This document shows positions 58,259-64,000 of a stretch of 64,000 nt of DNA, one piece after another. The notes under the pieces are model-generated. The model was not told the DNA's origin and made no database searches. It saw nothing but the letters and a program-made list of their open reading frames with translations. Positions within the stretch are counted from its first letter, which is position 1. Each line of letters opens with the position of its first letter. Made by a program: the position numbers and the translations under genes. This DNA comes from HT1-32 sp040219025 (GTDB lineage: Bacteria; Pseudomonadota; Alphaproteobacteria; Rhodospirillales; HT1-32), in contig JAVJTE010000020.1 in assembly GCA_040219025.1 (NCBI GenBank), forward strand, positions 1,178,001 to 1,242,000. Direction: 5' to 3'.

Positions 58259-59506
58259 ATGGCGAGACTGCAGCCTGTCAGGGGCACTCATGACCTGTTG
58301 CCGGATGACGCGCGGCGACACCGCCATGTGGCGGAGACGGCACGGGCGATCTCCGGCCTGTACGGCTATCAGGAAATTGTAACGCCGATCTTTGAATTTA
58401 CCGAGGTGTTCAGCCGGACGCTGGGGGAAACCTCGGATGTGGTTACCAAGGAGATGTATACGTTCTCCATGGGTGACGGCGACAGCATGACCCTGCGGCC
58501 GGAGAATACCGCAGGCGTTGCCCGGGCCTATATCTCCAACGGCCTGCAGCAGGAAGTTCCGCTGAAATATTTCTATGCCGGTCCGATGTTCCGGCATGAG
58601 CGTCCCCAGAAGGGCCGCCAGCGACAGTTCCACCAGTTCGGCATTGAATTGCTTGGCGTTCCCGAGCCGGAAGGCGATGTCGAGATCATTGTCTGCGGCG
58701 CGGCCATTCTCGATCAGCTCGGGGTGGGCGACAGCTGCAGGCTGCAGCTCAACACGCTGGGCGACACGGAAAGCCGTCAGGCCTATCGTGCGGCGCTGGT
58801 CGACTATTTCTCGGCCCATGTTGGCGACCTGTCGGATGACAGCCGTATGCGTCTGGAACGTAATCCGATGCGTATTCTGGATTCAAAAGATGCCGGCGAC
58901 CGTGCCATCGTTGCCGGTGCCCCGGAATTCGGTGACCACCTGAACGACGCATCGAAGGCTTTCTTTGCGACAGTGAAAGACGGCCTGACCCGGCGCGGCA
59001 TTGCGTTTGAACTGAATTCACGGCTGGTGCGCGGACTCGATTATTACTGTCACACCGCATTTGAATTCGTCACTGATGCGCTGGGTGCGCAGGGGACTGT
59101 GCTTGCCGGTGGCCGGTATGACGGGCTGGTCGGCACGATGGGCGGGCCGGAGACGCCGGGCGTTGGCTGGGCCGCCGGAATCGAGCGGCTGGCAATGCTG
59201 GTTGGTGACGCCGCACCTGTTCCGGCCGGGCCGGTTGCGGTTATCCCGGTTGGTGATGACGTAACCGCGGCGGCTGACGATATCGTCGCTGCCCTGCGCG
59301 GCGCCGGTATCGCCACGGATATCGCGTTCCGGGGCAATCTGAAACGGCGGATGAAACGGGCGGACAAGATCAATGCCCGCGCGGCGATCCTGCTGGGCGA
59401 AGACGAACTGGCCCGTCAGGTTGCAACCGTCCGCGACCTGAAGACGGGTGAGCAGCAGGAAGTCGCCATTGCCAGACTGGCAGATTATCTGACAACCGGA
59501 CAGTAG
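58259..59506 (+). CDS. hisS: Histidyl-tRNA synthetase
   Basis: A class II aminoacyl-tRNA synthetase of 415 residues. Motif 2 is MFRHERPQKGRQRQFHQFG, the histidine-specific motif is RGLDYYCHTAFEF, motif 3 is GVGWAAGIERLAMLV, and the anticodon-binding domain occupies about 325-412. The ispG-hisS neighbourhood is conserved in many proteobacteria. GTAGGAA precedes the ATG. hemA begins six bases after its stop. Confidence 0.98.
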   Translation: MARLQPVRGTHDLLPDDARRHRHVAETARAISGLYGYQEIVTPIFEFTEVFSRTLGETSDVVTKEMYTFSMGDGDSMTLRPENTAGVARAYISNGLQQEVPLKYFYAGPMFRHERPQKGRQRQFHQFGIELLGVPEPEGDVEIIVCGAAILDQLGVGDSCRLQLNTLGDTESRQAYRAALVDYFSAHVGDLSDDSRMRLERNPMRILDSKDAGDRAIVAGAPEFGDHLNDASKAFFATVKDGLTRRGIAFELNSRLVRGLDYYCHTAFEFVTDALGAQGTVLAGGRYDGLVGTMGGPETPGVGWAAGIERLAMLVGDAAPVPAGPVAVIPVGDDVTAAADDIVAALRGAGIATDIAFRGNLKRRMKRADKINARAAILLGEDELARQVATVRDLKTGEQQEVAIARLADYLTTGQ

Positions 59507-59511
59507 CGACC

Positions 59512-60765
59512 ATGCCGACACAGCCGCCAGATCTGGCGCGGCTACTCATTGTCGGCGCCAACCACCGTTCGGGGTCTGTCGGGCTGCGTGATCGCCTGTT
59601 CATGGAAGAATCCGAATTGCCCGCTGTCTCCCGCGATCTGGTCGGCAACGGGATCAGCGAAGTGCTGCTGCTGTCGACCTGTGACCGTGTCGAATGCTTT
59701 GCGGTCTGTGACAGTATTCCGGCGGCACGGGAAAAGCTGCGCGCCTATTTTGCCAGCCGTGCAGGTGATGATACGGATATGGCACTCTATGATTACGAGG
59801 GCGAGCAGGCACTCAGCCATCTGTTCCGTGTGGCCGCCTCGCTGGACAGCCAGATTGTCGGTGAACCGCAGGTACTGGGTCAGGTGAAGACCGCACATCG
59901 CTGTCTGCGGGATGCAAATGCGCCGTTTGATGTTCTGGGAAGCGTTCTGGAAAAAGCCTATGAGGTGGCAAAGAAGGTCCGGACAGGAACCTCGATCGGT
60001 GAAGGTCCGGTAACCATCGTTGCCGCTGCCGTCCGGGTTGCCCGGGACCTGCACGGCGATCTTCGTGATACCAGGCTTCTGGTTCTGGGAGGCGGCGATG
60101 CCGGCGAGCTGATTGGCGATGGTCTGATCCGCGCCGGTGTTCGCCATGCCCGTGTCGCCGTTGCCCGGCGTCCGCTCGCGGTGTCGCTGGCGCAACGGCT
60201 GGGGGCGCATGTCGGTGACTTTGACGATCTGGGCAACCTGCTGGAAGAGGCGGATACAGTGGTCCTGGCACATGGCGGGGCGACGCCTCTGGTCGACCGG
60301 GAGCTGATGCGCCAGGTTCTGCGCCGTCGTCGCCAGAAGCCGGTTTTTCTGATCGACACGTCGATCCCTTCGGATTGTGATCCGGGGATCGAACTGCTGG
60401 ACTCGGCCTTTCTTTACGATCTGGCGGATCTTGAACGTCTCGCCTCGGACGGTCTGAACGGTCGTGTGTCGGCAGCCGCCAAAGCTGAAGCGATGGTGCG
60501 CGACGAAGTCCGCAGCTTCATGGCCAGCGTTGCATCGAATCAGGCGGGCGGGGCAATCCGCCTGCTGCATGAACAGATTGAGGTGATGCGTCAGGAGGCG
60601 CTGGCCCGGTCCGGTGGTGATGCCGAAAAAGCCACACGCCTGCTGGCCGGACGGTTTCTGACCCTGCCGACGGAAGCCCTGCGGCAGGCCGGTCGCGACG
60701 GGCAGGACAGCAGCGAGCTTGAGTCATTCATTGCGGCCCTGTTCCGCACCGACAAGGAAAACTGA
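59512..60765 (+). CDS. hemA: Glutamyl-tRNA reductase
   Basis: First committed step of tetrapyrrole synthesis in the C5 pathway: reduces glutamyl-tRNA to glutamate-1-semialdehyde. The 417 residues include the catalytic Cys57 in LLSTCDRVECFAV, the preceding conserved NHRSGSVGLRDRL, the NADPH-binding domain (LLVLGGGDAGELIGDGL) and the C-terminal dimerisation helix. Most alphaproteobacteria make 5-aminolevulinate by the Shemin route (HemA of the ALAS type) instead, so use of the C5 enzyme here is a useful lineage marker. The start overlaps nothing and follows hisS by five bases. Confidence 0.93.
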   Translation: MPTQPPDLARLLIVGANHRSGSVGLRDRLFMEESELPAVSRDLVGNGISEVLLLSTCDRVECFAVCDSIPAAREKLRAYFASRAGDDTDMALYDYEGEQALSHLFRVAASLDSQIVGEPQVLGQVKTAHRCLRDANAPFDVLGSVLEKAYEVAKKVRTGTSIGEGPVTIVAAAVRVARDLHGDLRDTRLLVLGGGDAGELIGDGLIRAGVRHARVAVARRPLAVSLAQRLGAHVGDFDDLGNLLEEADTVVLAHGGATPLVDRELMRQVLRRRRQKPVFLIDTSIPSDCDPGIELLDSAFLYDLADLERLASDGLNGRVSAAAKAEAMVRDEVRSFMASVASNQAGGAIRLLHEQIEVMRQEALARSGGDAEKATRLLAGRFLTLPTEALRQAGRDGQDSSELESFIAALFRTDKEN

Positions 60766-60767
60766 AG

Positions 60768-61847
60768 ATGAGCCTTGATGAAAAACTGCATGGCGTCATT
60801 GCCCGGCATGACGAACTGGCCTCGCTGATGTCTGATCCGGACCGGCTGGGGGGCGAAAAATTTGTCACGGCGTCACAGGAATACTCGGCGCTGACACCTG
60901 TGGTGGAGATGGTGCAGGAATATTTTGCCGCCCGTGAGGAAATGGGCGATCTGGCCGAGATGATCACTGATACCGGTTCGGACCCGGAGATGCGAAAGCT
61001 GGCAGAGGAGGAATTCCATCAACTGAAGAACCGAATGCCGGACCTGGAGCGCAAGGTTCAGCTTGCCCTGCTGCCGAAGGATGAGGCGGATGCGAAGAAT
61101 GCCATTCTTGAAGTACGTGCCGGAACGGGCGGGGAAGAGGCCGCCCTGTTCGCTGCTGACCTGTTCCGGATGTATCAGCGTTATGCGGATATCCGCGGCT
61201 GGCGGTTTGAGGTTCTCGACATGTCGGAGACCGGGATTGGTGGCCTGAAGGAAGCATCCGCCGAAATCCGCGGGCATAACGTCTTTGCCCGGCTGAAATT
61301 TGAATCCGGCGTGCATCGTGTGCAGCGTGTGCCGGAGACCGAATCAGGAGGACGTATTCACACATCTGCAGCGACCGTGGCGGTGCTGCCGGAAGCAGAG
61401 GATGTTGATCTGGATATCGAAGACAAGGATCTGCGGATCGATACCTATCGTGCCTCCGGTGCCGGCGGACAGCATGTCAACCGGACCGATTCTGCGGTGC
61501 GGATCACGCATCTGCCGACGGGGACTGTGGTCTCCATCCAGGATGACAAGTCACAGCACAAGAACCGGGCGAAGGCGATGAAGATCCTGCGCTCGCGAAT
61601 CTATGACGCGGAGCGGGCGCGTCTCGATCAGGAACGTTCGGACAGCCGCCGCTCGCAGGTCGGGTCGGGCGACCGGTCGGAACGTATCAGAACCTATAAC
61701 TTTCCGCAGGGCCGGGTGACTGACCACCGGATCAACCTGACGCTCTATACACTCGACCGCTTTGTGGCAGGTGATATGGACGAGGTCATCGATTCGCTGA
61801 TTTCCGAAGACGAGGCGGCCCGTCTGGCGCAGGCGACCGGCGGGTGA
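60768..61847 (+). CDS. prfA: Peptide chain release factor 1
   Basis: Recognises UAA and UAG stop codons and triggers peptide release. The 359-residue protein has the GGQ motif at 233-235 (RASGAGGQHVNRTDSAVRIT) and the RF1-type superdomain ending QGRVTDHRINLTLYTLDRF. It starts two bases after hemA and its last four bases overlap the start of prmC, which methylates the Gln of the GGQ motif. Confidence 0.98.
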   Translation: MSLDEKLHGVIARHDELASLMSDPDRLGGEKFVTASQEYSALTPVVEMVQEYFAAREEMGDLAEMITDTGSDPEMRKLAEEEFHQLKNRMPDLERKVQLALLPKDEADAKNAILEVRAGTGGEEAALFAADLFRMYQRYADIRGWRFEVLDMSETGIGGLKEASAEIRGHNVFARLKFESGVHRVQRVPETESGGRIHTSAATVAVLPEAEDVDLDIEDKDLRIDTYRASGAGGQHVNRTDSAVRITHLPTGTVVSIQDDKSQHKNRAKAMKILRSRIYDAERARLDQERSDSRRSQVGSGDRSERIRTYNFPQGRVTDHRINLTLYTLDRFVAGDMDEVIDSLISEDEAARLAQATGG

Positions 61848-62686
61848 CGCTTGGCGAACTTCTGGCGCTGGCCCGCCACCGGCTGACGGATGCCGGAATT
61901 GATACGGCCCATCTTGATGCCCGGCTGCTGGCATCGGCGGCACTGGGCCTGTCCCGCGAAGAATTGCTGATGAAGGCCGGTGATGAGGTTCCACAAACCG
62001 GTGTCAGTGGCTGCCAGCGGCTGCTGGAACGCCGGCTGGCCGGGGAACCTGTATCCCGGATTCTGGGAAAGCGGGAATTCTGGGGGATGGACTTCATCGT
62101 GACTCCGGCAACACTTGACCCGCGCGCCGACAGCGAACTGCTGGTCGAACTGATCATCGGTCAAGCCGGAGAGGGGTTCTCCGGCCGGATTCTGGATCTG
62201 GGTACGGGAACGGGCTGTCTGCCAATTGCGCTGCTGTGTGCGTTACCAAAGGCACGTGCGACGGCGGTGGATGTCAGCCCGGCAGCACTGGATTGCGCCC
62301 GGCAGAATGCCGGTGTCCATGGGGTTCTCGACAGGCTGGAACTTCTTGAAGGCAGCTGGCTGGAGCCGGTTACGGGGCCTTATGATATTGTTCTGTCCAA
62401 CCCGCCCTACATCGCAACACCGGTTATTGAGGGGCTGATGACGGAGGTCCGGCTGCATGATCCCCGGCTGGCACTGGATGGCGGTGCCGACGGTCTCGAC
62501 GCCTACCGGACAATTATTGACGGGCTGGGAAGCATTCTGCCGAGTCGCGGGCAGGTGTTCCTTGAAGTCGGCTATGATCAGTCAGAGGCTGTGACCGGGC
62601 TTCTCCGGGAACGGGGGTTCCTGTCGATTGCTGCTCATAACGACCTTGCCGGGCAACGTCGTTGCGTCTCGGCAGTTTATTCCTGA
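61844..62686 (+). CDS. prmC: Release factor glutamine methyltransferase
   Basis: Methylates the GGQ glutamine of release factors 1 and 2. The 280 residues comprise an N-terminal helical domain (about 1-85) and a class I SAM domain with DLGTGTGCLPIALLC and the substrate-Gln-binding NPPYIATPVIEGL. The family-typical ADSELLVE segment (LDPRADSELLVELIIG) is present. The GTG start overlaps prfA by four bases. Confidence 0.97.
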   Translation: MTLGELLALARHRLTDAGIDTAHLDARLLASAALGLSREELLMKAGDEVPQTGVSGCQRLLERRLAGEPVSRILGKREFWGMDFIVTPATLDPRADSELLVELIIGQAGEGFSGRILDLGTGTGCLPIALLCALPKARATAVDVSPAALDCARQNAGVHGVLDRLELLEGSWLEPVTGPYDIVLSNPPYIATPVIEGLMTEVRLHDPRLALDGGADGLDAYRTIIDGLGSILPSRGQVFLEVGYDQSEAVTGLLRERGFLSIAAHNDLAGQRRCVSAVYS

Positions 62687-62704
62687 ATCAATGGTAAAAT
62701 TTTG

Positions 62705-62733
62705 TTGGATTTGGCGGATTTCCCGACTAGGGT
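62705..62733 (+). promoter_or_regulatory. Promoter-like sequence upstream of the hairpin leader
   Basis: TTGGAT (62705-62710), 17 bases, then TAGGGT (62728-62733) would give a start near 62740, which is precisely where the first of four hairpins begins. The -35 matches consensus at four of six positions and the -10 at three. Confidence 0.35.
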
Positions 62734-62739
62734 GCGGCT

Positions 62740-62851
62740 TGTCACGGTGATTTGAGGTTCAGGCGCCGTGACGGTTAGCGGACTGCCTTGGCAGACCGCA
62801 ATATCACATCCTGCATACGCAATGCGTAATTTGTCGCCAAAAGCGGCGACA
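62740..62851 (+). ncRNA. Candidate structured leader RNA (four tandem hairpins)
   Basis: Four consecutive inverted repeats precede the DUF4167 gene: GTCACGG/CCGTGAC (62741-62772, 18-base loop); GCGGACTGCC/GGCAGACCGC (62778-62799, two-base loop, one mismatch); TACGCA/TGCGTA (62816-62828, one-base loop, so at most a shorter stem in RNA); TGTCGCC/GGCGACA (62832-62851, six-base loop). No known RNA family is recognised. The gene start lies 37 bases further on. It could be a 5' leader or an independent small RNA; evidence is structural only. Confidence 0.35.
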
Positions 62852-62888
62852 GGTTGTCAGGTACGGCGAAACAGCTGGCACTAAACAA

Positions 62889-63617
62889 ATGAAACAAGGC
62901 TCGAACAAACGTTCGCGCGGTCGTGGCAACAGAAAACCGTCACGAACGCAGGTATACGACAGTAGCGGCCCCGAGGGCCGGATACGTGGAAATGCGAATC
63001 AGGTCTATGACAAATATCTCGCGCTGGGGCGCGATGCATATTCTGCCGGTGACCGGATCGCAGCGGAAAATTTTTTCCAGCATGCCGAACATTACTATCG
63101 CATTGTTGTGGCAATAGAAGCGGCCCGTGCGCAGCAGGAACAGCAGCGTGGTGACGGTAACCAGGGTGACCGCAATCAGCAGCATAACAATCGCCGCCAC
63201 GGGAACGATGGCGGGGATGACAGGGCGGATATCGAAGCAACGACACCGCATGATCCGCGTGACCCGGTGCCGGCCTTTGACGATGATGACGACGGCTCCG
63301 CTGACAACGGCGATAACAGATCGTCCGGAAACAATAACCAGAGCACTGCCGAACAGTCAGCGACACCGGCAGGGCAACCGTCAGCGCCAAAACCGCGACC
63401 GGAACGCAAGCCCCGCCGCCGCAAACCGGCGGAAGACGTCTCTGACGCCCAGTCCCTGCCGGAAGGCCTGCTGAAGCCGGTGACAACCTCGTCGCAGGAC
63501 AAGGATGAATCGGGGGATGATATCCGTCATTCAAGCGGAACAGCGAAACCGCGCGGACGCCGTCCCCGTCGTCCGAAAGACGACGATACAGACATTGATC
63601 AGTCCGCAGCGGACTGA
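62889..63617 (+). CDS. DUF4167-domain protein
   Basis: A 242-residue protein with the DUF4167 domain, widespread in alphaproteobacteria. The conserved N-terminal part (about 1-80) starts with basic MKQGSNKRSRGRGNRKPSR and then has GRIRGNANQVYDKYLALGRD and AENFFQHAEHYYRIVVAIE. The remainder is low-complexity, rich in Gln, Asp, Asn, Arg and Pro, ending in RGRRPRRPKDDD, and is probably disordered and able to bind nucleic acid. Function is unknown; the basic start and RNA-type composition suggest RNA association. There is no good Shine-Dalgarno. It follows prmC at 202 bases. Confidence 0.9.
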   Translation: MKQGSNKRSRGRGNRKPSRTQVYDSSGPEGRIRGNANQVYDKYLALGRDAYSAGDRIAAENFFQHAEHYYRIVVAIEAARAQQEQQRGDGNQGDRNQQHNNRRHGNDGGDDRADIEATTPHDPRDPVPAFDDDDDGSADNGDNRSSGNNNQSTAEQSATPAGQPSAPKPRPERKPRRRKPAEDVSDAQSLPEGLLKPVTTSSQDKDESGDDIRHSSGTAKPRGRRPRRPKDDDTDIDQSAAD

Positions 63618-63637
63618 ATTATTGAATTGTGTGATTA

Positions 63638-63663
63638 TCCGGGTTGTCTCCTGACAACCCGGA
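63638..63663. terminator. Bidirectional hairpin between convergent genes
   Basis: A perfect 11-bp stem (TCCGGGTTGTC and GACAACCCGGA) with a TCCT loop lies in the 55-base gap between the DUF4167 gene and the convergent MOSC gene. There is no long T-tract on either side, but position favours a shared transcription end. Confidence 0.6.
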
Positions 63664-63672
63664 GCCGCCCGG

Positions 63673-64000
63673 TCAGCCGGGGGCCGTCAGTGACTGCCCG
63701 ACGCTGACAGACCCACTGGTGATCACCCGGGCATAAACACCCATATCGATATGCGAGAATCCCTTCTTCAGGGTGAGCGGAAGATTCATGTCCCGGATGC
63801 CCTGTTCGGGGTGAACATTGGTTGCCGCGCAGCGGTCAATCCGCTTCTCGACACGCAGCCGCACATCGCCGATGGAGATTTCCTGCCCGGCCCAGCCAAA
63901 TTCTTCCCACGGGCTGCCGCCCTCAAAATAGAAATTCGCCCGGAACCGGCGATGGTCAACCGGCTCTCCGGCAACGCGTTCCAGGTCCCGGATGCTGGCA
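63673..64000 (-). CDS. MOSC-domain protein (start outside window)
   Basis: The C-terminal 109 residues of a MOSC (molybdenum cofactor sulfurase C-terminal) protein; the frame is open to the right edge of the window, so the N-terminal part is missing. Visible features are RFRANFYFEGGSPWEEF and the family signature CAATNVHPEQGIRDMN with the conserved Cys, followed by HIDMGVYARVITSGSVSVGQ. MOSC proteins handle sulfur transfer to, or reduction by, molybdenum cofactors. Whether the full protein is a YcbX/mARC-type reductase with a beta-barrel N-domain cannot be seen here. Confidence 0.9.
   Translation of the reverse strand, partial: ASIRDLERVAGEPVDHRRFRANFYFEGGSPWEEFGWAGQEISIGDVRLRVEKRIDRCAATNVHPEQGIRDMNLPLTLKKGFSHIDMGVYARVITSGSVSVGQSLTAPG

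Overview
The window is a gene-dense stretch of an alphaproteobacterial chromosome, probably a Rhodospirillales-like free-living bacterium. Indicators are the lysC-ptsP and ispG-hisS neighbourhoods, a DUF4167 protein after prfA-prmC, a DUF1178 protein beside glutaredoxin and a TehB-like methyltransferase, an NDUFAF5-like methyltransferase, a Suv3-like helicase paired with an S4 protein, and a dnaG-rpoD pair whose RpoD carries a long acidic insert. No rRNA, tRNA, CRISPR array, prophage or insertion sequence was found, and no gene-free stretch exceeds about 270 bases.

Layout. 1-6.7 kb: the 3' part of gltB, a GST-like protein, an acetyltransferase and an acyl-CoA dehydrogenase. 6.8-11.5 kb: rpoD, dnaG and a YqeY protein on the minus strand. 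11.6-23.6 kb: carA, then a lipid-exporter-type cassette (beta-barrel, LolA-like protein, MMPL/RND permease, divergent TetR) lying between carA and carB, then carB, greA and ppk2. 23.7-30.9 kb: msrP, S4 protein and Suv3-like helicase, then an iron-type ABC importer with a Fur-like box. 31-35.8 kb: htpG, betB-like dehydrogenase, a Crp/Fnr regulator divergent from a His-rich periplasmic protein. 35.8-45 kb: a seven-gene overlapping catabolic operon (dadA-like, hyuA, hyuB, tctC, ridA, tctB, tctA) with a divergent LysR regulator. 45-52 kb: radC, map, sfsA, NDUFAF5-like, comF, grxC, tehB-like, DUF1178 and ubiG. 52-63.6 kb: a co-directional core run lysC, ptsP, rodZ-like, ispG, hisS, hemA, prfA, prmC and a DUF4167 gene. 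The window ends inside a MOSC-domain gene.

Four features stand out beyond the core genes. (1) A family of about 95-bp palindromic repeats (four copies) has small inner hairpins that change sequence but keep pairing; one copy lies in the 5' coding region of the exporter beta-barrel gene, where it would interrupt the signal peptide. (2) Two 19-bp operator-like palindromes spaced exactly 40 bp lie between tetR and the exporter permease. (3) The dadA-hyuAB-tctCBA-ridA operon reads as a complete uptake and degradation route for a cyclic amide or hydantoin-like compound. (4) Four successive stem-loops follow a promoter-like sequence upstream of the DUF4167 gene, a candidate structured RNA leader. 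Several core enzymes also show unexpected residues: zinc ligands missing in DnaG, Gln for the catalytic-triad Glu in CarA, and Gly for the usual Glu in the acyl-CoA dehydrogenase.
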